Position numbers and translations under genes: made by a program. From JAMZMI01 sp039944535 (GTDB lineage: Bacteria > Bacteroidota > Bacteroidia > Cytophagales > Cyclobacteriaceae): DNA of 64,000 nucleotides. The notes under the pieces were generated by a model. It made no database searches and had not been told where the DNA came from. It saw only the letters and a program-made list of their open reading frames with translations. Positions 28,085 through 36,802 of the stretch are shown in pieces. The stretch lies in assembly GCA_039944535.1 (NCBI GenBank), contig JBDUYP010000023.1, positions 434,001 through 498,000 on the forward strand, given 5' to 3'. Position 1 is the first letter of the stretch; each line of letters begins with the position of its first letter.

Positions 28085-28115
28085 TTTGTTATCAATGAAT
28101 GACGTGTTAATATTG
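28085..28115 (+). promoter_or_regulatory. Promoter of the polyprenyl synthetase gene
   Basis: TTTG (28085-28088), 19-nt spacer, TAATATTG (28108-28115), close to the Bacteroidota TTTG/TAnnTTTG consensus. The ATG follows 15 bp later, implying a very short leader. Confidence 0.55.
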
Positions 28116-28129
28116 CAACTCCTTAAAAA

Positions 28130-29104
28130 ATGTCAATAAGTCTAAAAGATATCCAAGCACCGGTTGCTGCAGAGATGGAGGAGTTCGAAAAGAAGTTCCG
28201 ACAGTCGATGCGTAGTAAGGTGATGCTTCTTGATAAAATCACGAACTATATCGTAAGGCGCAAAGGCAAGCAAATGCGGCCGCTCTTTGTTTTCTTGTGT
28301 GCTGGCACTGCCGGAAAAATCGACGAGAGCACCTATCGTGGAGCGGCGCTGATAGAGCTGCTACACACAGCTACGCTGGTACATGATGATGTGGTGGATG
28401 ACTCTCATTACAGACGGGGCTTCTTTTCTATTAATGCCCTTTGGAAAAATAAAATAGCCGTTTTGGTAGGGGATTACCTTTTGTCAAGAGGCCTTTTGCT
28501 CTCCCTGGAGCATGATGATTTTGACTTACTCAAGATTGTATCAAATGCAGTGCGGGAGATGAGTGAAGGGGAGCTTTTGCAAATGGAAAAGGCACGAAAG
28601 TTGGACATAACCGAGGAGGTCTATTACGAGATTATCCAGCAAAAGACTGCCAGCCTGATCACTTCCTGTTGTAGGGTGGGAGCTAGCTCTTCCGGCGCTG
28701 ATCCTGAGACGGTAGATAAACTTACAGAGTTTGGGTCTCACGTGGGTATGGCCTTTCAGATCAAAGATGATCTTTTCGATTATGGTGCTTTCGAGATAGG
28801 CAAGCCAACGGGAATAGACATCAAAGAAAAGAAAATGACTTTGCCGTTGATTCATGCACTGAGCAAGGCTGACAAGAGCAAAAAGAAGTCGATTATCCGA
28901 GCTATTAAGAAAAGTGCTGATCAACCAAAAAAAGTCAAAGAAGTCATTGATTTTGTGAAAGCTTCCGGAGGAATCGAATATGCTACTACCGTGATGGAAG
29001 ATTACCATGCGAAGGCAAAAGCGATTTTGGAGAGCTTGCCTGAATCGGTTTATAAGACCTCTCTAGATCAATTGGTACAATTTACCATTGACAGAACAAA
29101 ATAA
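28130..29104 (+). CDS. Polyprenyl diphosphate synthase (trans-isoprenyl, long chain)
   Basis: 324 aa. The first aspartate-rich motif is LVHDDVVDDS near residue 84 (DDxxD), the second is QIKDDLFDY near 213, and GKQMRPLFVFL near 47 and KTASLI near 172 are conserved. Condenses isopentenyl diphosphate into long allylic chains, probably the menaquinone side chain (octaprenyl/heptaprenyl type). Bacteroidota use menaquinone, so this role is likely but chain length is not determinable. Followed by a short terminator hairpin. Confidence 0.93.
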   Translation: MSISLKDIQAPVAAEMEEFEKKFRQSMRSKVMLLDKITNYIVRRKGKQMRPLFVFLCAGTAGKIDESTYRGAALIELLHTATLVHDDVVDDSHYRRGFFSINALWKNKIAVLVGDYLLSRGLLLSLEHDDFDLLKIVSNAVREMSEGELLQMEKARKLDITEEVYYEIIQQKTASLITSCCRVGASSSGADPETVDKLTEFGSHVGMAFQIKDDLFDYGAFEIGKPTGIDIKEKKMTLPLIHALSKADKSKKKSIIRAIKKSADQPKKVKEVIDFVKASGGIEYATTVMEDYHAKAKAILESLPESVYKTSLDQLVQFTIDRTK

Positions 29105-29106
29105 TC

Positions 29107-29127
29107 AAAGGATGGCTGCATCCTTTT
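29107..29127 (+). terminator. Terminator of the polyprenyl synthetase gene
   Basis: AAAGGAT/ATCCTTT stem with a ggctgc loop, directly after the stop; short T-run. It overlaps the -33 element of the next promoter. Confidence 0.55.
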
Positions 29128-29154
29128 GCTCTCCCAACCTAATTGTTACCTTTG
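29125..29154 (+). promoter_or_regulatory. Bacteroidota promoter of the FKBP gene
   Basis: TTTG (29125-29128), 18-nt spacer, TACCTTTG (29147-29154), an exact match to TAnnTTTG. The predicted transcript has a leader of about 90 nt before the ATG at 29251. Confidence 0.7.
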
Positions 29155-29250
29155 CACCTGTAAATCAGGACATTAGTCCGGGTGTCGGTTATTTCTTACT
29201 ATCATAAGTCTTTTCCCACCTTCTTTATAAAAAACTAAAAATTAGAAATT

Positions 29251-29679
29251 ATGAGTAAAGCCAAGGCAAACGATACTGTCAAGGTTCATTACACTGGTAC
29301 ACTTCTTTCAGGTCAGGTTTTTGATTCCTCACTGGAAAGAGACCCACTTCAGTTTACAGTTGGCGCTGGCCAAATGATCAAAGGTTTTGATGATGCTGTA
29401 AACGGGATGGAATTGAATGAGAAGACAAAGGTGACAATACCATGTGCTGAGGCTTATGGTGAGAAGAACGATCAGTTGATTCAGGAAGTATCCCGAACTG
29501 AGCTTCCAGATGACATGAAGCCGGAAGCCGGCCAGACATTGGTAGCTACCAATCAAGACGGTCAGCAGACCCATGTTTTGGTGACAGACGTGGCAGAAGA
29601 TAAAATCACGATCGATGCAAATCACCCGCTAGCAGGGCAGGATCTTGTTTTCGAAATCGAACTGGTAGAGATCGTTTAA
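29251..29679 (+). CDS. FKBP-type peptidyl-prolyl isomerase (SlyD-like)
   Basis: 142 aa. The FKBP core VKVHYTGTLLSGQVFDSS is near residue 10, followed by GAGQMIKGFDDAVNGM. The insert-in-flap domain spans about 70-120 (EAYGEKNDQLIQEVSR...) and the C-terminal ANHPLAGQDLVFEIELVEI is typical. It lacks the His-rich metal-binding tail of E. coli SlyD. Cytoplasmic chaperone/prolyl isomerase. It has its own strong promoter and terminator. Confidence 0.95.
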   Translation: MSKAKANDTVKVHYTGTLLSGQVFDSSLERDPLQFTVGAGQMIKGFDDAVNGMELNEKTKVTIPCAEAYGEKNDQLIQEVSRTELPDDMKPEAGQTLVATNQDGQQTHVLVTDVAEDKITIDANHPLAGQDLVFEIELVEIV

Positions 29680-29699
29680 TCTCTGTCAATACTTTATTC

Positions 29700-29737
29700 A
29701 AAGGCCTCATCTCTTCGGGATGAGGCCTTTTTTGTTT
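29700..29737 (+). terminator. Terminator of the FKBP gene
   Basis: AAAGGCCTCATC/GATGAGGCCTTT stem with loop tcttcgg and a T-rich tail ttttgtttt. Confidence 0.92.
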
Positions 29738-29827
29738 TAGGCTTTTGTAACAACTGTTACACCATCACTGGTGATGAATTTTCATATTTGCTTTATCAAA
29801 ACAAAAAATAGAAATCAAAACAAGAAT

Positions 29828-30142
29828 ATGGGAATACTTAGCAATTTATTCGGAGGGGGAAATAACAAAGTAGCGGAATCCCTGGCGTCAGGCGCTATGG
29901 TCATTGATGTGCGCACTCCCGGTGAGTTTCAGGGAGGGCACGTAGATGGTTCCAAAAACATTCCACTACAGACTATAGAAAACAACCTGTCCAAAATCAA
30001 AAACTTCAACAAACCAATTGTGCTTTGTTGTGCATCAGGCATGCGAAGCGGACAGGCAACAACATTCCTTCAGCGAAACGGGGTGGACTGTGTGAACGGC
30101 GGAGGCTGGATGAAGGTAAATGGACTGGTACAGAATGCGTAG
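29828..30142 (+). CDS. Rhodanese-like domain protein
   Basis: 104 aa starting MGILSNLFGGG; an earlier in-frame ATG covers the non-coding leader. The rhodanese signature is VIDVRTPGEFQGGHVDGSKN near residue 25, and the active-site loop CCASGMRSGQA (catalytic cysteine followed by GMR) is near 70. Single-domain cytoplasmic sulfurtransferase. Two adjacent inverted repeats (GTAACaactGTTAC and CATCACTGGTGATG, 29747-29776) lie in the promoter region and could be operators. Terminator downstream. Confidence 0.9.
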   Translation: MGILSNLFGGGNNKVAESLASGAMVIDVRTPGEFQGGHVDGSKNIPLQTIENNLSKIKNFNKPIVLCCASGMRSGQATTFLQRNGVDCVNGGGWMKVNGLVQNA

Positions 30143-30171
30143 TTGAGAGACTATTGGTTATACGCATGGAG

Positions 30172-30198
30172 AGCTGCCCGCAAGGGCAGCTTTTTTTA
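30172..30198 (+). terminator. Terminator of the rhodanese gene
   Basis: AGCTGCCC/GGGCAGCT stem with loop gcaa and a T7 tail. Confidence 0.9.
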
Positions 30199-30257
30199 TG
30201 TTTGTTTGGGTATAAGTAGGTTCCAAGCTATAAATTGCTTTTAGGATTCCACCTCAT

Positions 30258-33116
30258 ATGAAATTAATAGGTAGCTTTTTATTCGTATTTCTTTTTTTAA
30301 GCGAAAGCCAGTTGATTGGTCAGATATCAAATGACTCACTGGTTACTTTAAGATCGTATGAAATAGTAGATAACCAATCTCTTAATGACTTCAAAAAGGT
30401 TTTTAATAGGCTAGCACACAGCAACCCGCAGCAAGCAAAGGAATTGATTCCTGTTTTTGAAAGGGCGCTTGAAAAAGGTGATTGGCGAGTGCATTTCGTT
30501 TACTATAAGCACGTAGGGTGGTATTATCACATGATCAATGCAAAGGACAGTGCCGAGTTGTTTTTGCACAATGCATTGGAAATTGCATTAAAAGAAAATG
30601 ATCCGAATTATACTTCGATTATTTATGCAGATCTGGGTACCGTAGCTATGTTCCACAGTAACTACCCAAAGGCTCTGACATATTATCAAAGGGTTATTGG
30701 CGCCACAGATACTCTGAATCAGCGAAACTCATATGCCGAGCATCTTAGCAAAATGGGGCACCTCTATCGTCGATTGAAGCAGTACGATGAGGCATTAAAA
30801 TACCTCGAAAAGGCTCTGAAAATCAAAAAAGAAATAGATGTTGATGACGGACAGGCTTCCATTCTTAATGAAATAGCCAATGTTCACTACCATTTGGGTG
30901 ATTTTGAGAAGGTGATTAAGATGGATTTAGAATTAGCAGAGTTCAATCGAAGAGTTGGCGATATTCGTTCGCTTTCTTTTAATCTAAATAACCTGGGGGA
31001 GGATTATATAGTACTAGAGCAGTATGATAAGGCAATATCATACTTGAAGGAATCAATAGCCCTCAAGAAAAAAGTAGGAAACAAGAGTTACTTGATTTCA
31101 GGATATCTGAATATGGTAGAAGCGCTATCCGCTAATGCCAGGTTTGAGGAGGCTTCTCGTTACCTTGATTCGGCCTATTCTATCGTAAAAAAAGGTTCGC
31201 TCGAGGATAAGTCAAATTATTATCGGTACGCATATGAAATGGAACGAAGTAAAGGGGACTTTGAAGGAGCCCTTGAAATGTTCGAAAAACATATTATTTA
31301 TCGCGACAGCATTTTTAGCAGAGATAATGTTAACACGATAACAGAACTGGAAACAAAATTTGAGACAGAGAATAAGGAAAAGGAAATCCTGCTTCAGCAG
31401 GCGGAGATAGAACAAAAGAAGTCTGATCTTGCCAGGCAATCAACATGGAGAAACGCCCTCTTTATTGTGATTCTGCTAATTGCAGGATTCACTTTTGTTA
31501 TTTATCGCAAGAATGGTCTCATCAAAAAGCAGCATGAGGAGGTTGTAAGCAATAGTCAGTTGATTTCTGATCAGAAGAAAAAACTGGAGGAACTCGACGA
31601 ATTCAAATCTCAGTTTTTTGCCAATGTGTCTCATGACCTTCGCACCCCGATCAGCCTCATTCATGGGTATCTCCATGAGCTGAAAGATGATGAAGAAAGC
31701 TATTTTTCGGCGCAAGCCAGGCTGGTCGTTGATAAAGGTCTCAAGAATGTGGATAGGCTCATACACCTGACGGAGGAGATCAGGGATTTGATCTTGATGG
31801 AGAAAGGAACAATTGAGCTGAACTTAAAGCGCGTGCAACTGAAGTCATACATGACTTTGTTGACTGGCCTGTTTCGGTCACGGGTAGAGTCGCAAGGACT
31901 TGATTTTGTGGTGGCTATTGAAATAGCAGAGGATTTTGAAATAGGTGTGGATCCGGATCAGTTTGAAAAAATCGTTTACAACCTACTTTCTAACGCAATC
32001 AAATTCACTGAAGAAGGGGAGGTTAAGGTGACGGTCTTCAGTGATGGCAAGGGCGCTGTACTAGCGTTTTCGGATACGGGTAGAGGAATGTCTCAGGCAC
32101 AGCAGGATAAGGTTTTTGATCGGTTTTATCAGGCACCAAATGACAACTATCTACTGCAACAGGGCATGGGAATTGGTCTGTTTTTGGTGAAGGAGCTTGT
32201 GACCCTTCACGGCGGAATCATCGAGGTAGAAAGTACAGAGGGCAGAGGAAGTAAGTTCGTCGTAAGGCTTCCTGCTAACCTGAAACCGGAGATGGAAAAA
32301 TACGATCCTGTGGATTCGGAATATATCGAAGGAAGAACCAACTCTACGGATATCAATACCAACAGCATTCCGATACAGGAAATTCATGGAGACAGAGCTA
32401 CCATTTTGGTGACAGATGATCACCCTGAAGTGAGGACATACATAGGAAATCAACTGAAGGAAAACTATGATGTGCTGTTTGCAGCAAATGGGGTAGAAGC
32501 ACTGGAAATTCTTGAAAAAATGAGTGTGGACCTGCTCATCACGGACCTCATGATGCCGCTCATGGATGGCTTTGAGTTGATGAAAAATGTCAATGAAAAG
32601 TTTAACACCACGCCAGTGATGGTGGTTTCGGCCAGAACTGCAGTTCAGGATATGACAGAGATTCTGGGGTATGGCATCAATGATTTTGTTTCAAAGCCAT
32701 TTGATAAAAAGGATTTTCTTCTCAGGGTAGCCAACCTCATCAAGAGCACCAGAAAGTCAGATTTTCCTGTTTTTGAAAAAGATCACTTAAAACTAGCCAA
32801 CAACAATGCGCTGGATCAACTCAATGCCTTGATCAGAGAGCGGCTATCGGACTCCAGGTTGGGTATTCCTGATATATCCGACGTGCTGTGTCTGAGCGAG
32901 AGGCAAACCAACCGTGTAGTGAAGTCCATCACTGGAAAAACACCCGGAGGATATATCAAAGAATACAGGCTGACACATGCTGAAAAGCTGCTTCAGTCAC
33001 GGCAGGTAAGCTCCTCCACTGAGCTGGCCCGCATGATTGGCTACAACAATGTCAGCAACTTCAAGTCGGCATTTAAAAAGAGATTTGGCTACCCGCCTGA
33101 AGATTTGATAGATTAA
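30258..33116 (+). CDS. Hybrid two-component sensor: TPR sensor, histidine kinase, receiver, AraC regulator
   Basis: 952 aa. Signal sequence; periplasmic TPR array about residues 60-360 (KMGHLYRRLKQYDEALKYL, NNLGEDYIVLEQYDKAISYL); membrane helix about 399-417; coiled coil. HisKA has FFANVSHDLRTPISL near 455, HATPase has NLLSNAIKF near 570 and GMGIGLFLVKEL. The receiver has phospho-aspartate LLITDLMMPLMDG near 760 and KPF near 815. The C-terminal AraC HTH spans about 868-952. The layout resembles Bacteroidota hybrid two-component systems, but with TPRs in place of the usual propeller sensor. Its stop interlocks with the convergent AI-2E gene. Confidence 0.93.
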   Translation: MKLIGSFLFVFLFLSESQLIGQISNDSLVTLRSYEIVDNQSLNDFKKVFNRLAHSNPQQAKELIPVFERALEKGDWRVHFVYYKHVGWYYHMINAKDSAELFLHNALEIALKENDPNYTSIIYADLGTVAMFHSNYPKALTYYQRVIGATDTLNQRNSYAEHLSKMGHLYRRLKQYDEALKYLEKALKIKKEIDVDDGQASILNEIANVHYHLGDFEKVIKMDLELAEFNRRVGDIRSLSFNLNNLGEDYIVLEQYDKAISYLKESIALKKKVGNKSYLISGYLNMVEALSANARFEEASRYLDSAYSIVKKGSLEDKSNYYRYAYEMERSKGDFEGALEMFEKHIIYRDSIFSRDNVNTITELETKFETENKEKEILLQQAEIEQKKSDLARQSTWRNALFIVILLIAGFTFVIYRKNGLIKKQHEEVVSNSQLISDQKKKLEELDEFKSQFFANVSHDLRTPISLIHGYLHELKDDEESYFSAQARLVVDKGLKNVDRLIHLTEEIRDLILMEKGTIELNLKRVQLKSYMTLLTGLFRSRVESQGLDFVVAIEIAEDFEIGVDPDQFEKIVYNLLSNAIKFTEEGEVKVTVFSDGKGAVLAFSDTGRGMSQAQQDKVFDRFYQAPNDNYLLQQGMGIGLFLVKELVTLHGGIIEVESTEGRGSKFVVRLPANLKPEMEKYDPVDSEYIEGRTNSTDINTNSIPIQEIHGDRATILVTDDHPEVRTYIGNQLKENYDVLFAANGVEALEILEKMSVDLLITDLMMPLMDGFELMKNVNEKFNTTPVMVVSARTAVQDMTEILGYGINDFVSKPFDKKDFLLRVANLIKSTRKSDFPVFEKDHLKLANNNALDQLNALIRERLSDSRLGIPDISDVLCLSERQTNRVVKSITGKTPGGYIKEYRLTHAEKLLQSRQVSSSTELARMIGYNNVSNFKSAFKKRFGYPPEDLID

Positions 33117-34207
33117 TCGTCTTCATCTTCAACTTCCTCGATCATTTTGATTTCACCTTTCTCAGACAGGGCAATGGCGATAAATCTCAGGCTCGGAATC
33201 TCCTCCGTTACGATGATCATCATGACAGTGATCGGCACACTGAGAATCATCCCGGCTACACCCCAGATCGCCCCCCAGATGGTCAGCGATAGGATCACCA
33301 CAAGTGAACTCATATTCAGGCTATTGCCCATGACCTTTGGTTCTATGATATTGCCTACTATCACCTGAATCACCCCGACGCTCACAAGTACATATAAGAA
33401 TGGAGCCAGTGTGCCGAACTGCAGCACAGCAAAAATTGCGGGGAATATAGTGGCTATCAATGATCCCACAGTTGGGATGTAGTTAAGTACGAAGATGAGC
33501 AAAGACCAGAAGATGGCACCCTCAACGCCGATGATAAGCAAGGCAAAATAACTGAGAAACCCTGTCAGCAAGCTGACCAGCGTCTTTAGGGATAAGTAGC
33601 GACTGATATTTTTGTCCATCTTTTGGAATAACTTCTTATTCTTATTTTGAATGGATCGCTTAGGGTAAATGGCGTGCATTTTTGCTTCGAAGACATTCTC
33701 TTCAACCAGAAGGAACATGATGTATATCAATATCAAAAAGGCATCACCGGCAAGGGAGCTCACATAGTCGAAACCACCAGAGATCAAATCTGACACATCA
33801 ATCCTATTCATGTATTCTATAGCCTGAGAGGCTATATCCATACCAAAAACAGCGTTGAGTTCGAGCATGGATTTTTCAAAATTGGTCTCATATAGATCTA
33901 CATTTTCTGTGAGCTGTCCCATGCTCACAAGCAGTAGCTCTATGATGATGAATATCACCACATTGATCACCACAAAACCAATACTACTTTGCACCCACAG
34001 CGGCCACTTATCGCGGATGTAGGGGATCATTTGCAGGTTTTCTCTGAGTTCATGTATTATGAACCAAATAATTAGGGCCAGAATGAAAGGGATCACATAC
34101 TGCTGTGTGTAGTGTAAAATCATCCCTGTGGCTAAAAGCGACACCAAGATATAGGTGGTTTTGATGAGCCCAGTCATGGACTCAGGGCTGGTGGATTTGG
34201 TTGGCAT
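33113..34207 (-). CDS. AI-2E family transporter (UPF0118/TqsA-like)
   Basis: 364 aa from the ATG giving MPTKSTSPESM. Seven to eight membrane helices, a long soluble loop around residues 85-150, and the conserved C-terminal region NYIPTVGSLIATIFPA plus GNIIEPKVMG. Family members include AI-2 exporters and Na+/H+ antiporters, so the substrate is open. The C-terminal tail is highly acidic (EVEDEDD). A TTG start 69 bases upstream is possible but adds a non-family extension. Confidence 0.88.
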   Translation of the reverse strand: MPTKSTSPESMTGLIKTTYILVSLLATGMILHYTQQYVIPFILALIIWFIIHELRENLQMIPYIRDKWPLWVQSSIGFVVINVVIFIIIELLLVSMGQLTENVDLYETNFEKSMLELNAVFGMDIASQAIEYMNRIDVSDLISGGFDYVSSLAGDAFLILIYIMFLLVEENVFEAKMHAIYPKRSIQNKNKKLFQKMDKNISRYLSLKTLVSLLTGFLSYFALLIIGVEGAIFWSLLIFVLNYIPTVGSLIATIFPAIFAVLQFGTLAPFLYVLVSVGVIQVIVGNIIEPKVMGNSLNMSSLVVILSLTIWGAIWGVAGMILSVPITVMMIIVTEEIPSLRFIAIALSEKGEIKMIEEVEDEDD

Positions 34208-34357
34208 TGGATTAGGTTTGGTTTGAAGCTCATAAATATAGGAAAATGAATGATTCACTTTGGTAAATACATTCAAATTAGATTTAACTAATGTCCGTGA
34301 ATCGGGAAAATTACGGATATAGCTGTATTTTCGAATGCCTTACTTTTCCGGGTTGAA

Positions 34358-36073
34358 ATGAGAAAGTTGAGTCTGAACATAGGAAACAAGCTGGCGCTAA
34401 TTCTGATAGCGTTTTCGCTGGTGATCATCGCCATGATCTCTGCACTGTTTTACGGGCAGTTTGATCGCGCGCTTAAGGAGCGGGTATTGCTGCAGCTCTC
34501 TTCTGTGAAACAGCTCAAGGTTTTCAAAATAGAAAATGAGATCAAGGACAGAATTGAGGTTTTTCACACCTATAATTCAGATTATGACGAAGGCTTTGTT
34601 GACTCGCTTCAGTTTAGATATGTGCAGTTTCATGATGCCATTCCATCTCAAATAGGTGAGTACCCACTCGATGTGAGTTTTGTGGAGTCTTTGAGATTGA
34701 TCGATCTGACCCAGTCCAATCCTGACCTCCACCCAACTATTGGGTTTATCGAGCCACATGAGACCGGATATGCTATCGGAATTGCCGAGTTGTCGGAAAT
34801 TCAGGAAATATTACTTCAGCGCACTGGACTGGGACAAACGGGGGAGTCGTATCTCGTGGGAGCGGATAGTCTTCTCAGAACTAAATCCAGATTCTATTCA
34901 GGGACTCCCTGGAACATTGCCGTGAAAACCGAAGGTGTACACAATGCCCTGGCGGGGATTTCATCAGAAGGACTTTTTCCTGATTATAGAGGTGTAGAGG
35001 TGTTCAGCTCCTACGAGTTAATTTCCATACATGGGCTCAAATGGATAATTCTTAGTGAAATGGATCATCAGGAAGCGCTGTTTCCGCTTAGGAGGCTCAG
35101 AACCAACCTGATATTTATAATGGTGGTCATTTTGGTGGTCATTTTGGTTGTTTCCTATTTTTTGTCTCGCACCATTGTGAGTCCTGTTTTGCTCATGGAG
35201 CGCAAACTTATGACCATGTCCAAAGGCATACTGGATGGAGTCAGAGCGGAGCAAAAACGCAAAGATGAAATAGGCCGCATGTTTGATGCACTCAATAAAC
35301 TGGTGACAGGCCTATCGGGAGTTATTGGCTTTGCCGATAAAATCGGTTCTGGAAATTTTGATGCCCAATATACGCAGCTAAGTGAAGATGATAAGTTGGG
35401 TCTGGCCTTGATGCAAATGAAAGATAGGCTGAAAGAATTTCAAGACAATGAACAACGGCTGATCAAGGAAAACCAGCAATCCATACTGGATGGGCAGGAA
35501 AAAGAAAGGGCACGGTTGTCCAGAGAGATGCATGACGGACTGGGGCCACTGCTCACTACATTGAGGTTGAACATCCAGACACAGGATTTTGGTGAAAAAC
35601 AAAAACGAGATTTGCTTCATAGAATAGACGAAACCATCACAGAGGTGCGTCGCATGTCCAATAACCTGATGCCTTCTGTTTTGACTGACTTTGGGGCGGG
35701 AGAGGCTATAGCCAATCTAATCAGGCAGATGGAAAACGCCGTGCCGATTAAGTTTCGTTTCAAAAACGACATGAAAGCAGACTCAGGAATATCCGATTTC
35801 GTCAATATCACCTTGTATCGCATCGCTCAGGAAGCCATCAACAATGCCCTGAAACACTCGCAAGCCAGTGAGATAAAACTTTCTCTGACAGAATTTAAAT
35901 CCTATATAAGTTTTTATATTTCAGATGATGGGGTCGGTTTTGACCCACAGGCTCGCCCTTCGGGCAATGGCATACGTAATATGAAAGAAAGGGTAAAAGT
36001 CGCAAATGGATCGATGGATATTACCAGTGATGATAAAGGCACAACCATAGAAGTAGAAATCCCAATCAAATGA
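34358..36073 (+). CDS. NarL-type sensor histidine kinase
   Basis: 571 aa. Membrane helix near residue 12-32, periplasmic sensor domain to about 245, second membrane helix (IMVVILVVILVVSYFLS) near 255, HAMP-like linker and a further coiled region. HisKA_3 phospho-acceptor is SREMHDGLGPLL near 390 and the HATPase is in the last 120 residues (YRIAQEAINNALKHS, GNGIRNMKERV). Overlaps its response regulator by 4 bp. The sensed ligand is unknown. Confidence 0.92.
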   Translation: MRKLSLNIGNKLALILIAFSLVIIAMISALFYGQFDRALKERVLLQLSSVKQLKVFKIENEIKDRIEVFHTYNSDYDEGFVDSLQFRYVQFHDAIPSQIGEYPLDVSFVESLRLIDLTQSNPDLHPTIGFIEPHETGYAIGIAELSEIQEILLQRTGLGQTGESYLVGADSLLRTKSRFYSGTPWNIAVKTEGVHNALAGISSEGLFPDYRGVEVFSSYELISIHGLKWIILSEMDHQEALFPLRRLRTNLIFIMVVILVVILVVSYFLSRTIVSPVLLMERKLMTMSKGILDGVRAEQKRKDEIGRMFDALNKLVTGLSGVIGFADKIGSGNFDAQYTQLSEDDKLGLALMQMKDRLKEFQDNEQRLIKENQQSILDGQEKERARLSREMHDGLGPLLTTLRLNIQTQDFGEKQKRDLLHRIDETITEVRRMSNNLMPSVLTDFGAGEAIANLIRQMENAVPIKFRFKNDMKADSGISDFVNITLYRIAQEAINNALKHSQASEIKLSLTEFKSYISFYISDDGVGFDPQARPSGNGIRNMKERVKVANGSMDITSDDKGTTIEVEIPIK

Positions 36074-36699
36074 GCAAAATTAAAATCATAGTTGTTGACG
36101 ATCACCAGCTGTTCCGTGAAGGCATGCTTTCGCTGCTTGCTAAAAACGACGGGCTGGACATAGTAGGAGAGGCAGAAAATGCCGACCGGTTTTTTGAACT
36201 GATGGACACAGTCGACCCCCATGTAGTGTTGATAGACATTACTATGCCGGGGCTTAACGGGCTGGAGGTGATCAAGATGAGTAAGTCAAAGTATCCTGCG
36301 GCAAAATTTATCGTGCTCACGATGCACGCTGAAGGTCAGTATGTGGTGCGGGCGGTCAGAAATGGCGCTTTCGGTTATCTTATCAAAAATGCTGATGAGC
36401 AGGAGTTGCTGGATGCCATAGAAACAGTAGCCTCCGGCAAAAAATACTTCAATAGCGAGATATCCCAACTCATGATTGGCAATATGGCCATAGAGGAAGA
36501 ATCGGATAAAAAACTGTCAGAGCGGGAGCAAGAAGTGCTGGAATTGGTCTCTGAAGGCAAAACGACCAAAGAAATAGCAGAGCAGCTTTTCGTCAGTGCC
36601 AGGACCGTGGAGACCCACCGGGTGAATATGATGAAGAAACTGAATGTGCAAAACACGGCTGAACTCATCAAAAAAGCTGCCCATCTTAAACTGATATAG
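36070..36699 (+). CDS. NarL/LuxR-family response regulator
   Basis: 209 aa. Receiver domain: VVDDHQLFREG near residue 8, phospho-aspartate VVLIDITMPGLNG near 55, lysine in LIKNADEQEL near 103. C-terminal LuxR HTH: LSEREQEVLELVSEGKTTKE near 145-165 and SARTVETHRVNMMKKL. Cognate to the overlapping kinase gene. DNA targets unknown. Confidence 0.95.
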   Translation: MSKIKIIVVDDHQLFREGMLSLLAKNDGLDIVGEAENADRFFELMDTVDPHVVLIDITMPGLNGLEVIKMSKSKYPAAKFIVLTMHAEGQYVVRAVRNGAFGYLIKNADEQELLDAIETVASGKKYFNSEISQLMIGNMAIEEESDKKLSEREQEVLELVSEGKTTKEIAEQLFVSARTVETHRVNMMKKLNVQNTAELIKKAAHLKLI

Positions 36700-36802
36700 T
36701 TGTAGTAGTCAGTATTTACACCGATACAACTTTACATATTTATCGCGAATCACTCCTTTTTGGAGTGTATCTATCTTGCGAGATGGTATTACCCCTTGAT
36801 AT

